Part shown: positions 51,592 to 60,323 of the stretch, one piece after another
Position numbering within the stretch: the first letter of the stretch is position 1
How the letters are laid out: every line of letters begins with the position of its first letter
Assembly: GCF_023822005.2 (NCBI RefSeq)
Contig: NZ_CP098806.1
Span: 6,187,632 to 6,251,631 of the forward strand
Direction: 5' to 3'
DNA: 64,000 bases
Origin: Dyadobacter fanqingshengii
GTDB taxonomy: Bacteria; Bacteroidota; Bacteroidia; Cytophagales; Spirosomataceae
Position numbers and translations under genes: made by a program
Notes under the pieces: model-generated
Databases searched by the model: none
What the model was told of the DNA's origin: nothing
Seen by the model: only the letters and a program-made list of their open reading frames with translations

Positions 51592-52650
51592 ATGAAAAAA
51601 GAATTGTCGGCAATTGGCGCCAAGTATGAAGCACAAAAAATAGCGTTTGGACCCATGTATTTTCAGGCGGTTGTAGCGCTCAGGGAACTGGGGATCTTGC
51701 AGTTTATCAGCAACAATCGGAAGGGTGTCAGCATGGAGACGATTATTGAGCAAGTCGGCGTTTCGGAGTACGGCGTGACATTATTGCTGGAAGCCGCGGA
51801 AATTATCGGGGTTGTTGAAATAGAAAATGAAATTGTAAAAATAACCAAGGTCGGCTTTTTCCTTTTAAAGGACGAAATGACGCGGGTCAACATCAATTTT
51901 ATGAATGATGTTTGTTACCTGGGCGCTAAAAGCATGACCGACAGCATAAGAAACGGAAAGCCGGAAGGTTTGAAAGTGCTGGGCGACTGGCCGACCATTT
52001 ACGAAGGCCTCTCCATCCTGCCCGAACCTGCGAAGACTTCCTGGTTTGAATTTGACCATTATTATTCAGACAATGCATTTCCGGAGGCGCTTAAAATTGT
52101 GTTCAGGAAAAACCCGAAAATGATCTTTGACGTAGGTGGTAACACGGGGAAATGGTCATTTGCCTGCTGTAATCACGATCCGGATGTTAACATAAAAATT
52201 CTGGATCTTCCGGTTCAGCTCAAAGTCGCAAAAGCCAATGCAACTGAACGAAATTTGCTGGATCGCATAGGTTTTCATCCTATTAACCTGCTGGATCGTT
52301 CGCAGGAAATTCCGCAAGGAGCTGATGTGATCTGGATGAGCCAGTTTCTCGATTGTTTTTCAAAACAACAGATCATTCAAATCCTGGAAAATGCGTGCAA
52401 CGCATCTTCTGAAAACACCACGCTGTACATTCTGGAACCATTTTTTGATAACCAGAATTACCCGGCGGCGCATCACAGCCTGGTGGCAACATCGCTCTAC
52501 TTCACGATTATGGCGAATGGCAACAGCAAAATGTATCGTGTCGAGGTTATGAAGGAGCTTGCCCGCGAAGCAGGCTTCGAAATCGTAGAAACTTATCCGT
52601 TGATCGGCGATAGCTATCACACTATTCTGGAATGCAGGAAACAGGCTTAG
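51592..52650 (+). CDS. SAM-dependent O-methyltransferase (two-domain, DMT-like)
   Basis: A 352-residue protein with an N-terminal winged-helix dimerisation-like domain (about 20-110, with ALRELGILQFISNN and TLLLEAAEIIGVVEIENE-like text). A Rossmann methyltransferase domain follows: motif I in MIFDVGGNTGKWSFACC, acidic loop ILDLP, and IWMSQFLDCFS, in the way of plant-type small-molecule O-methyltransferases. It would methylate a hydroxyl, for instance on a resorcinol or aryl unit, a common tailoring step. It is the first clear tailoring enzyme of the cluster. Substrate unknown. Confidence 0.8.
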   Translation: MKKELSAIGAKYEAQKIAFGPMYFQAVVALRELGILQFISNNRKGVSMETIIEQVGVSEYGVTLLLEAAEIIGVVEIENEIVKITKVGFFLLKDEMTRVNINFMNDVCYLGAKSMTDSIRNGKPEGLKVLGDWPTIYEGLSILPEPAKTSWFEFDHYYSDNAFPEALKIVFRKNPKMIFDVGGNTGKWSFACCNHDPDVNIKILDLPVQLKVAKANATERNLLDRIGFHPINLLDRSQEIPQGADVIWMSQFLDCFSKQQIIQILENACNASSENTTLYILEPFFDNQNYPAAHHSLVATSLYFTIMANGNSKMYRVEVMKELAREAGFEIVETYPLIGDSYHTILECRKQA

Positions 52651-52700
52651 GAACATCAGGCCCGAATCATTTGTTTCATCGATAGTATACGATTAGTTAC

Positions 52701-53183
52701 ATGAAAAGATCACTGATTATCATTTTCTTTTGTCTGATTTCCTTAACTGCTTTTCGGTTTATACAGTCGGATAAAAAAGCTTTTTACAAAGCATTATCAA
52801 GCGGTGAGGACGCGGCTATCGACGAGCAACTGGCCGATTTGAGTAAGGGAAAACAATCGTCGCGGATAAATGCATACATTGGCGCATTGACAATGAAAAA
52901 GGCTGGATTGGTAAAAGGGGTGAAGGGAAAAGTCAAAACCTTCAAGAAAGGGGCCCAGTTGTTGGAAGATGAGATAAAAAGCAATCCGGCAAATACAGAA
53001 TACAGGTTTCTGCGGCTTGCCATTCAGGAACACGCCCCGGGCATTTTGAAATACAATAAACAGCTTGACGAAGACAAGGAGGCAGTAATAGCCGGATTTA
53101 ATAAAGTGGACAGTGATATGAAATCGGTCATTGCCAATTATGCAAAGGATTCCAAGGTTTTGAGTTCGGCAGATTTAAAGTGA
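52701..53183 (+). CDS. Small exported helical protein, unknown function
   Basis: A 160-residue protein with an N-terminal signal peptide or anchor (about 1-20, SLIIIFFCLISLTAFRF). A helical, Lys-rich body contains TPR-like spacing (NAYIGALTMKKAGLVKGVKG, NPANTEYRFLRLAIQEHAP). It lies directly before darA, with a 26-base gap. I recognise no family. Flexirubin-type loci often carry short exported proteins in this position, which suggests a conserved but uncharacterised part. Confidence 0.55.
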   Translation: MKRSLIIIFFCLISLTAFRFIQSDKKAFYKALSSGEDAAIDEQLADLSKGKQSSRINAYIGALTMKKAGLVKGVKGKVKTFKKGAQLLEDEIKSNPANTEYRFLRLAIQEHAPGILKYNKQLDEDKEAVIAGFNKVDSDMKSVIANYAKDSKVLSSADLK

Positions 53184-53209
53184 GATTTAAGTAAAAGGAT
53201 TGTAGATAA

Positions 53210-54118
53210 ATGGGAAAAATACTTGTCGTAAACTACTCGCAAACCGGGCAATTGAATGAAATCATCGACCAGTTTTTATCTCCTTTTGATCCCGAAAGTG
53301 TAGAACGGCACCAGATCTACCCGGTTATCCCATTTGTTTTTCCGTGGACAACCGGGGAGTTTTTTGATAAAATGCCTGAATGCGTCCAGGAAGATACAAT
53401 CCCGTTGAAACGCATTCCTTTTGCGGCCCAACATTATGATTTGATTGTGCTCGGATACCAGCCGTGGTTTTTGTCACCATCGCCTCCTGTCACGTCGCTG
53501 CTTAAAGATCCCGATTTTCAATCCATCATGCACGGCACACCCGTTGTGACCATTATTGGTGGAAGAAATATGTGGCTTAACTCTCAGGAAAGCATTAAAA
53601 ATCTGATCAAAAATGCTGGTGGAAAACTGGTAGGCAACATTCCGCTTATGGATCGGACCTCCAATCTGATCAGCGCTTTCACCATATTACATTGGATGCT
53701 GACTGGCCGGAAAGATAGCAAATGGAATATTTTCCCCCTGCCCGGCGTTAGTGACGAGGATATTAAGAGTGCGTCGAAATTTGGTGCGATTGTGAATAGT
53801 GCGGCAGCAAGATCGGATTACAGTGACCTGCAAAAGGAGATTCTAAGAACCGGATTGATAGCAATCCCGACGGACATTCTTTTCATCGAGCAACGCGCTA
53901 AAAAGCTTTTCAGGATCTGGGCCAATCTCATCAAGAAAAAAGGAACAACGCCTGCTAAGCGGAAAAGACTGGTCAGTTTTTTTAAATATTATCTCCTTAT
54001 AGCATTGTTTATGGTCGCGCCGGTGATCCTTTTCGTATATAATTTGCTGATCGTGCCTTTTACCGGAAATGCGATTAAGAAGAAAAAAGAATACTTTTGT
54101 GGTGTAGAAACCAAATAA
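53210..54118 (+). CDS. darA: DarA/StlC-like flavin-dependent aromatase of dialkylresorcinol synthesis
   Basis: A 302-residue protein with an N-terminal flavodoxin-like FMN site (VVNYSQTGQLNEI at residues 6-18). The family block LIVLGYQPWFLSPSPP precedes PVVTIIGGRNMWLNSQE. A C-terminal membrane-like stretch (about 260-285, YYLLIALFMVAPVILFVYN) adds a membrane anchor. DarA-type proteins aromatise the cyclohexanedione made by DarB to a dialkylresorcinol. This assignment rests on family knowledge from Photorhabdus StlC/DarA and on homologues in flexirubin loci. The stop lies two bases before the darB start, which indicates a tight pair. Confidence 0.85.
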   Translation: MGKILVVNYSQTGQLNEIIDQFLSPFDPESVERHQIYPVIPFVFPWTTGEFFDKMPECVQEDTIPLKRIPFAAQHYDLIVLGYQPWFLSPSPPVTSLLKDPDFQSIMHGTPVVTIIGGRNMWLNSQESIKNLIKNAGGKLVGNIPLMDRTSNLISAFTILHWMLTGRKDSKWNIFPLPGVSDEDIKSASKFGAIVNSAAARSDYSDLQKEILRTGLIAIPTDILFIEQRAKKLFRIWANLIKKKGTTPAKRKRLVSFFKYYLLIALFMVAPVILFVYNLLIVPFTGNAIKKKKEYFCGVETK

Positions 54119-54120
54119 TA

Positions 54121-55263
54121 ATGTCAGACGCATATATTACCAGAATTGCCAAGTTTTTGCCGAATGAACCCGTTTCCAACGATGAAATGGAAGCATATTT
54201 AGGGTATATCAATGGAAAACCTTCTAAATCAAAAGCACTTGTTTTACGTAATAACGGCATAAAAAGCAGATACTATGCGCTGCAAAAAGACGGAACGGCC
54301 ACGCATACCAATGCGGAAATGGCGGCGCTGGCAGTAACAAGACTTTTTGAAAAAAATACATCGGAAATACAGGACATAGACTTGCTAAGTTGTGCCACGT
54401 CAAGCCCGGATCAATTGATGCCTTCGCATGGTTCGATGGTGCACGGGTATCTTAAAGATGTGGGATCTATCGAGGTGGTGTCTCCTTCCGGCGTTTGTTG
54501 CGCGGGCATGCACGCATTCAAATATGCATATATGTCCGTAAAGCTGGGTGAAAAGCAAAAGGCAATTGCCTGTGCATCTGAAAGACTCTCTCCCGTCTTG
54601 CGGTCCGATCAGTTTGAGGATGAAGTCCAGCAACTTTTAAAATTGGAAAAAAATCCATACCTGGCATTTGAAAAGGACTTTTTGAGATGGATGCTGTCCG
54701 ACGGTGCGGGTGCGTTTCTCGTTGAATCCGAGCCTAATCAATCCGGGATTTCATTGAAAATTGATTGGATTGAAGGCTGTTCTTACGCAAATGAGCAGGA
54801 GCCTTGCATGTATATGGGCGCGGACAAGCTCCAAGACGGCTCGCTGAAAAGTTATAAAGATTTTAAAAGTGAGCAGGTTCAGGAACATTCTGTTTTCAGT
54901 ATCAAGCAGGATGTGAAGCTTTTAGGAGAAAAAATTGTTAAATTGGGTTTCGCCAAGCTGAAAGACATTCTTGTCAAAAGAGGAATTAGCATGGACGAGG
55001 TGAGCTATTTTCTGCCCCATTTGTCGAGCTACTTTTTTGAAGGCAAAATTGAGGACTTTTGCAATGAGAATGGCATGCCGATTTCAAAAGAGAAGTGGTA
55101 TACCAATCTGGTTACAAAGGGTAATGTCGGCTCAGCTTCGATTTATATGATGCTGGAAGAGGTTTTTTACAGCGGTGCGCTGAAAAAGGGCGAAAAGATC
55201 CTGCTGGCAGTGCCTGAAAGTTCCCGCTTTTCTTATATGTTCTGTATGTTGACTGTTTGCTGA
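54121..55263 (+). CDS. darB: DarB/StlD-like KAS III ketosynthase/cyclase
   Basis: A 380-residue thiolase-fold enzyme of the FabH type. The catalytic triad is complete: Cys127 (SGVCCAGMHAFKYAY, the second Cys), His300 (YFLPHLSSYFF) and Asn335 (TKGNVGSASIYM). Glu154 (CASERLSPV) lies where StlD-type cyclases, as I recall, use a Glu. DarB-type enzymes join two acyl units, typically a beta-ketoacyl-ACP with a second acyl thioester, into a cyclohexanedione, which DarA aromatises. Translation should be coupled to darA. The frame is open to 54097, but the ATG at 54121 is preferred. Confidence 0.88.
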   Translation: MSDAYITRIAKFLPNEPVSNDEMEAYLGYINGKPSKSKALVLRNNGIKSRYYALQKDGTATHTNAEMAALAVTRLFEKNTSEIQDIDLLSCATSSPDQLMPSHGSMVHGYLKDVGSIEVVSPSGVCCAGMHAFKYAYMSVKLGEKQKAIACASERLSPVLRSDQFEDEVQQLLKLEKNPYLAFEKDFLRWMLSDGAGAFLVESEPNQSGISLKIDWIEGCSYANEQEPCMYMGADKLQDGSLKSYKDFKSEQVQEHSVFSIKQDVKLLGEKIVKLGFAKLKDILVKRGISMDEVSYFLPHLSSYFFEGKIEDFCNENGMPISKEKWYTNLVTKGNVGSASIYMMLEEVFYSGALKKGEKILLAVPESSRFSYMFCMLTVC

Positions 55264-55277
55264 TCCAACTTTGACTC

Positions 55278-55676
55278 ATGAAAAAGGAAGACCTTCCACA
55301 AGACCCCGGCGCATTGGACAAGTTTACGCGGGAAGTATGTTACGTCAAGAATGAGGACGGAAAATACGAAACTGCTTTAAGCAGAGGCTGGGAGGTCAAA
55401 AAGCAAGCTTTGGACAGTGCCTGGGATGATGTGAACGAGCGGATAGAGGAGGCCAGGAAGGCAGTTGCAGGTGGAGAAAAAAGCCCGATACACTATTTTA
55501 TGGAACTTAGATTAATGGATCTGCCCGTTCTTTCGGGTTACACCGGATTTTTTCCTTTTTTTATCAAAAGACATTTAAAGCCATCTGTTTTCAAAGGATT
55601 AAGCGATCGCAAACTGGAAAAATATGCCATTGCGTTCGACGTTACATTGCAGGAATTGAAAAATTTTAAAGGTTGA
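55278..55676 (+). CDS. 132-aa protein of unknown function between darB and the BtrH-like gene
   Basis: A 132-residue soluble, charged protein. The N-terminal half is rich in Lys/Glu (KKQALDSAWDDVNERIEEA). The C-terminal half is hydrophobic (PVLSGYTGFFPFFIKRHLKP). I see no signal peptide, membrane helix or catalytic motif. It starts 14 bases after darB and ends 4 bases before the BtrH-like start, so it is firmly in the transcript. By position it may be an accessory or interaction partner of the ketosynthase/acyltransferase pair. Confidence 0.6.
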   Translation: MKKEDLPQDPGALDKFTREVCYVKNEDGKYETALSRGWEVKKQALDSAWDDVNERIEEARKAVAGGEKSPIHYFMELRLMDLPVLSGYTGFFPFFIKRHLKPSVFKGLSDRKLEKYAIAFDVTLQELKNFKG

Positions 55677-55680
55677 TCCA

Positions 55681-56712
55681 GTGAATATTGATAGCCAAAC
55701 GGATGAGTTTCGCCACGTTCAAACGGCGCATTGTGAGAATGGGGTAACTACGGCATTATTGCGCTATCACGGCATGGATTTCATGACGGAGCCACTTGCC
55801 TTCGGAATGGGTTCAGGGCTTTTTTATATACAAATTCCCTTTTTAACAGTAAATAATGGGCCGGCTATCTCGTTCAGGACGATGCCGGGCGCTATATTCA
55901 AGCGGACCTGCAAGTCGTTGGGCGTGGATGTTACCAGAAAAAAGTTCTCTAATGTTGCCGCTGCCGAAGCGTTTCTAGATCAGAAAGTCCGTGAAGGCGT
56001 GCCGGTAGGCTGCCAGGTCGGCGTTTTTCACCTGACTTATTTCCCGAAAGAATATCGTTTCCACTTTAACGCGCATAACCTGATCGTTTTTGGTGAGGAG
56101 GATAACGATTACCTGATCAGTGATCCGGTAATGGAAGATGTTACCACATTATCCAAGTCCGACCTGAGCCGCGTGCGCTTTGCACAAGGCCCGCTAGCGC
56201 CAAAAGGGCACATTTACTTTCCTGAAAGGGTAAAACCGGTAACGGACGATGTGATCCGTAAAGGAATTGTAAAAGGAATCCGCCGCAATGTGCGCGATAT
56301 GCTAAAAATTCCGGGAAATTTTGCCGGCGTTGATGGTATCCGGCATACGGCAGGCCACATTCGCAAATGGCGTGACAAACTTGGATTGAAAAAGGCAAGC
56401 CTGTATCTGGGGCAGATTGTGCGGATGCAGGAGGAAATCGGCACAGGAGGAGGCGGTTTTCGTTTCCTGTACGGGGCATTTCTGGAAGAAGCGTCCGCTT
56501 ACATGCAGGATGACCGCTTGTCGGTAATTTCGGAGGATTTTACAAAAGCTGGCGATATGTGGCGTGCGAGTGCGATCAAAATGGCGGGCGTTTATAAAGG
56601 ACGACTTACCGAACAAAAAGATTTTGATGAAATAGCTGATATGCTGATCGAGATCAGAGCCGTAGAAAAAGAAGCGTTTCAGAAATTGTCGCGCCTGAAT
56701 CTTGGTAACTGA
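55681..56712 (+). CDS. BtrH N-terminal domain / DUF4872 protein (ACP-acyltransferase-like)
   Basis: A 343-residue protein with a GTG start. The N-terminal BtrH domain begins with AHCENGVTTALLRYHGMDF, where Cys18 is the likely nucleophile. Conserved FNAHNLIVFGEEDNDYLISD contains the expected His and Asp. The C-terminal part is the DUF4872 region (GTGGGGFRFLYGAFLEEASA). In butirosin synthesis BtrH transfers an acyl group from ACP to an amine. By analogy this enzyme may release the ACP-bound chain by transferring it to an amine or hydroxyl. The ABC ATPase gene follows directly. Confidence 0.75.
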   Translation: MNIDSQTDEFRHVQTAHCENGVTTALLRYHGMDFMTEPLAFGMGSGLFYIQIPFLTVNNGPAISFRTMPGAIFKRTCKSLGVDVTRKKFSNVAAAEAFLDQKVREGVPVGCQVGVFHLTYFPKEYRFHFNAHNLIVFGEEDNDYLISDPVMEDVTTLSKSDLSRVRFAQGPLAPKGHIYFPERVKPVTDDVIRKGIVKGIRRNVRDMLKIPGNFAGVDGIRHTAGHIRKWRDKLGLKKASLYLGQIVRMQEEIGTGGGGFRFLYGAFLEEASAYMQDDRLSVISEDFTKAGDMWRASAIKMAGVYKGRLTEQKDFDEIADMLIEIRAVEKEAFQKLSRLNLGN

Positions 56713-56722
56713 GCACTATGAT

Positions 56723-57472
56723 ATGACCGAATCGGTTTGCATTGATATTCAAAATGTTTCTAAAAAATACAAATTTGCCCAGGAAAACAGCCTCACAGAC
56801 GTCTCTCTGAACATTGCTGCGTCTGACATTTTCGGGTTATTAGGGCCTAATGGTGCGGGCAAAACAACATTAATTTCCATTTTGTGCGGCATTATCCCGC
56901 CATCTTCCGGGACCGTCCGTTTTTATCATCAAAATCAACTTATTTCTGATCAGGAACGTAAAAGCCGCATCGGCTTCGTCCCGCAGGAATATGCATTTTA
57001 TCAGGAACTTACGCCGCGTCAGAATCTGGATTATTTCGGTGCCATGTATAATCTCGCTAAAACAGACCTTGAAACACGCCGCGAGCATTTGCTGGAAATT
57101 TTAGGACTGAGCAAGTTTGCAGATAAGAAAGTCGGGACGTTTTCGGGCGGGATGAAGCGGAGGGTTAACCTCGCTATTGGCATTATCCATGAACCCGACA
57201 TACTGTTTCTGGACGAGCCTACCGTTGGCGTCGACGTGCAGAGCAGGAATGCAATCATTCGCTATTTACGCGAAATCAACGACACCGGCACCACCATTAT
57301 CTACACATCCCATCACATGTCCGAAGCAGAGGAATTCTGCAAACATATTGCGCTCATTGATCATGGTAGGGTTATTGCAAAGGGAGATCTTACCGACCTG
57401 AGAAATGAGCACAAGGTTTCCAATCTGCAATCTTTATTCATAAAACTGACAGGGGAGGAGTACAGGGATTAA
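56723..57472 (+). CDS. ABC exporter ATP-binding protein
   Basis: A 249-residue ABC ATPase of the drug/antibiotic exporter type (ABC-2). Walker A (GLLGPNGAGKTTLISIL), the Q-loop FVPQEYAFYQEL, signature FSGGMKRRVNLAIG, Walker B ILFLDEPTVGVDVQSR and the H-loop YTSHHMSEAEE are intact. The frame is open from TTG at 56702, but the ATG at 56723 is the better start. The permease begins one base after the stop. Together they should export the product or a precursor. Confidence 0.95.
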   Translation: MTESVCIDIQNVSKKYKFAQENSLTDVSLNIAASDIFGLLGPNGAGKTTLISILCGIIPPSSGTVRFYHQNQLISDQERKSRIGFVPQEYAFYQELTPRQNLDYFGAMYNLAKTDLETRREHLLEILGLSKFADKKVGTFSGGMKRRVNLAIGIIHEPDILFLDEPTVGVDVQSRNAIIRYLREINDTGTTIIYTSHHMSEAEEFCKHIALIDHGRVIAKGDLTDLRNEHKVSNLQSLFIKLTGEEYRD

Positions 57473-57473
57473 T

Positions 57474-58751
57474 ATGTTCAAGATTTTTTCATCATTGCGC
57501 AAAGAATATTTGCTCCTTATTAATGATAAGGTAGGCCTGGCTTTGATGTTTCTGATGCCGCTTTTGCTGGTTTTTATTATTACCATTATACAGGATAGCG
57601 CCTACAAAATGGTGAATGAAAACCAAATACCCTTGCTCGTTGTCAATCATGATGCAGGCAAGGAAGGCGACAAACTCGTTGCGTTGCTGACCAAGTCAGG
57701 GCTTTTCAAAATCGATTCCCAGGACGCTGTTCCCGAAAAATCGCTCAAATCGGAGTTATTATCACGGGGTAAATTGATTGGCTTGTTCATTCCTGAAACA
57801 TTTTCTGCCGGGCTGGAAAGTAATGCAAATGATGTAAGTAATATTCTCATCGACGATCTGGGGCTGGAACGTGATTCCATTAGCGCAAAAAAGGTGTCCA
57901 TGCCCAGGCTTTCTTTTTATAATGATCCGGTTTTGCAGGAGAATTACAGCTATTCGGTTATGGGCATTATCCAGTCCTACATGAGCGTCATTGAAAATTC
58001 ACTGATGATCGACAGAATGTACACCACAATGGATCTCGGCGGCCAATCGCAAAAGCTGAAAGACAAGATGATCTCGAACCGTGTGAAGATCAACCAGATC
58101 GTGGCCAGTAATAACAATTCCACCGCCATTCCGAATTCTACACAGCATAATGTGCCTGCCTGGACTATTTTTGCCATGTTTTTCATGGTTGTCTCACTGG
58201 GTAGCAATATTGTGAAAGAGCGCATTAATGGCAGTTTTCTGCGTTTGAAAACCATGCCGACGACATTTATGCTGGTTATGTTTAGCAAAATGGCGGTTTA
58301 TGTCATTGTTGCGGTTTTTCAGGTGGCGCTCACTTTTTCTATGGGCATCTGGATCCTGCCGGAACTGGGATTGCCCAAACTGACGATTCCTTCCAATCTT
58401 TTCGCATTCGGATGCGTAATCCTGATCAGCAGTATGGCGGCCGTAAGTTACGCTTTAATGATCGGCGCTTATGCCCGTACGGAGCAGCAGGCCAATGGTT
58501 TCGGTGCCATTTCGATCATCATTTTTGGCGCGATAGGCGGGATTCTGGTGCCTACATTTGTTATGCCGGGCTTTATGCAGTTCGCCAGCAATTTTTCACC
58601 GTTGCATTGGTGCCTGGAAGGTTTTTACATTCTTTTCCTGAAAGGCGGCAGCTGGCAGGAGCTGAAAAATGTGTTCGCATTTCTTGGGATGTTTATCCTG
58701 ATTTGTCAACTTGGAACATATTTTAAGCTAAGGATGGAAAGAATTATTTAA
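57474..58751 (+). CDS. ABC exporter permease (ABC-2 type)
   Basis: A 425-residue membrane protein. One N-terminal helix (about 21-41, LALMFLMPLLLVFIITIIQ) is followed by a large extracytoplasmic loop (about 45-220). Five further helices lie in the C-terminal half (e.g. FAMFFMVVSLGSNIV, YVIVAVFQVALTFSMGIW, LGMFILICQLGTYF). This is the ABC2_membrane_3 layout of the DrrB/YhiH-type exporters. A 99-base gap separates it from the ACP gene. Confidence 0.92.
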   Translation: MFKIFSSLRKEYLLLINDKVGLALMFLMPLLLVFIITIIQDSAYKMVNENQIPLLVVNHDAGKEGDKLVALLTKSGLFKIDSQDAVPEKSLKSELLSRGKLIGLFIPETFSAGLESNANDVSNILIDDLGLERDSISAKKVSMPRLSFYNDPVLQENYSYSVMGIIQSYMSVIENSLMIDRMYTTMDLGGQSQKLKDKMISNRVKINQIVASNNNSTAIPNSTQHNVPAWTIFAMFFMVVSLGSNIVKERINGSFLRLKTMPTTFMLVMFSKMAVYVIVAVFQVALTFSMGIWILPELGLPKLTIPSNLFAFGCVILISSMAAVSYALMIGAYARTEQQANGFGAISIIIFGAIGGILVPTFVMPGFMQFASNFSPLHWCLEGFYILFLKGGSWQELKNVFAFLGMFILICQLGTYFKLRMERII

Positions 58752-58850
58752 GTTTGAATTCAGAAAAGAAAGTTAAACCTTCCGGCTTAATTCTCCTGGC
58801 ACCTCAATTATAAAAGCAAATAAGCCAGATCATAGGCGATCAACAGTATT

Positions 58851-59117
58851 ATGGACATAGAAAGTTTAAAACCCATTATCAAAGGTCAGATAGTCCAGTA
58901 TTTGAATTTGTTAGACATTAATCCGCAAGACATTAAGGATGATGAACCACTTTTCGGTGGCGATCTGGGATTGGATTCGATCGATTCGCTGGAATTGGTC
59001 GTGCTTCTTGAAAGAGAATATGGCATCAAAATAACCAACCCGGCCGAAGGAAGGAAAATCCTTGTAGATGTGAACCACATGGCTGAATATATTTTGGCAA
59101 ATACCAAAACCGCCTGA
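58851..59117 (+). CDS. Acyl carrier protein
   Basis: An 88-residue acyl carrier protein with the phosphopantetheine Ser43 in DLGLDSIDSLELVVLLE. It is acidic and helical, as usual for FAS/PKS-type ACPs. It sits two bases before the ketosynthase start, so the two are translated together. It is the only ACP in the window and should be activated by the PPTase at 45745. The carrier role for DarB, the FabF-like enzyme and BtrH is inferred from context. Confidence 0.93.
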   Translation: MDIESLKPIIKGQIVQYLNLLDINPQDIKDDEPLFGGDLGLDSIDSLELVVLLEREYGIKITNPAEGRKILVDVNHMAEYILANTKTA

Positions 59118-59119
59118 AA

Positions 59120-60313
59120 ATGAAACGGGTGCTGGTGACCGGAATGGGCATTATTTCTGCTATTGGGGAAAACCTTACGGAAAATCACGCCAGTTTGCGC
59201 CAGGGAAAAACAGGCATTGCCCAAGCTGCCCATTTTGAATCGCGTTATGCTGCATTGCTGCCATTTGGCGAATGTGTATCCGGCAATGAGCATCTGAAAG
59301 CGTTATTGAACTTAGCAGATAGCACCGGTTATACCCGGACAGACCTGCTTGCCAGCAAAGCATTTGCCGAAGCGATCACAGATGCAAAGCTCTCACAGGA
59401 ACAAATTTCATCATTTGACACCGCATTGATTTCCGCAACAACCGTGGGCGGAATGTGCCTCACAGACCAACTTTACGAGGATGCCAACCTGAAAACGAGC
59501 GGTTCAGAATATCTGGAAGCTTACAGTTGTGCAGCTCACACCATTAAATTGCTTGAAAAATATAAGATCAGGGGATTTTCCGATACCATTAACACCGCTT
59601 GTTCTTCCTCTGCCAATGCTATTTTAATGGGCGCCCGACTTATCAGATCAGGACGTGCGAAACGGGTGATTGTGGGCGGCGTCGACAGTTTGGCCAAATA
59701 CACGGTCAATGGTTTCAATTCGCTTAAAATTCTTTCGCCAGAGGCATGCAAACCATTTGATGAAAACCGGGACGGGCTGAATCTGGGCGAAGCGGCGGCA
59801 TATCTGGTGCTGGAAGGGGAGGAAGTCGTAGGTGATAAAAAGGTTTACGCAGAAGTGGCAGGTTACGGCAACGCGAATGATGCACATCACCCCTCTGCTA
59901 TGTCGGATGAGGCCACGGGCGCCATTCGGTCTATGCAGGAAGCCGTTGCGTCAGCAGGAATTGGCTTCGATCGCATTGACTACGTTAATGCGCACGGAAC
60001 CGGGACGCCTAATAATGATGCGGTGGAGCTTTTCGGGATGAGCCAGTTATTTGATACAATTCCCCCATTCAATTCCACAAAATCCTACACGGGGCACACA
60101 TTGGGCGCTGCAGGAGCGGTGGAGGCGATTTTTAGTATTTTGAGCATTGTGCATAATGAGATCTTCGCCAGCTTACATGTAAAAACGCCTATGAGCTCAC
60201 ACAATGCGAGGCCTGTTTCTGCATATACGTCAGACAAAAAATTGAGCTACGCACTTTCCAACTCATTCGGCTTCGGCGGGAACTGCACTTCCCTGGTTTT
60301 TTTGAAGCAATAA
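59120..60313 (+). CDS. FabF-like beta-ketoacyl-ACP synthase
   Basis: A 397-residue ketosynthase with the full Cys-His-His set: Cys161 (NTACSSSANA), His292 (NAHGTGTPNND) and His326 (KSYTGHTLGAAG). It should elongate an acyl chain on the ACP with malonyl-ACP by Claisen condensation. No chain-length-factor partner, ketoreductase or dehydratase is nearby, so reductions would have to come from the primary fatty acid synthase or not occur. The gene closes the cluster and converges on the methylmalonyl-CoA mutase large subunit 11 bases away. Confidence 0.93.
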   Translation: MKRVLVTGMGIISAIGENLTENHASLRQGKTGIAQAAHFESRYAALLPFGECVSGNEHLKALLNLADSTGYTRTDLLASKAFAEAITDAKLSQEQISSFDTALISATTVGGMCLTDQLYEDANLKTSGSEYLEAYSCAAHTIKLLEKYKIRGFSDTINTACSSSANAILMGARLIRSGRAKRVIVGGVDSLAKYTVNGFNSLKILSPEACKPFDENRDGLNLGEAAAYLVLEGEEVVGDKKVYAEVAGYGNANDAHHPSAMSDEATGAIRSMQEAVASAGIGFDRIDYVNAHGTGTPNNDAVELFGMSQLFDTIPPFNSTKSYTGHTLGAAGAVEAIFSILSIVHNEIFASLHVKTPMSSHNARPVSAYTSDKKLSYALSNSFGFGGNCTSLVFLKQ

Positions 60314-60323
60314 TTAGGGTTAG

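Noticed and set aside
45745..60313. Calling the cluster a complete flexirubin or aryl polyene locus
   Set aside because: Dehydratase, ketoreductase, ammonia lyase and additional ketosynthase genes are absent, so only the dialkylresorcinol core can be claimed.
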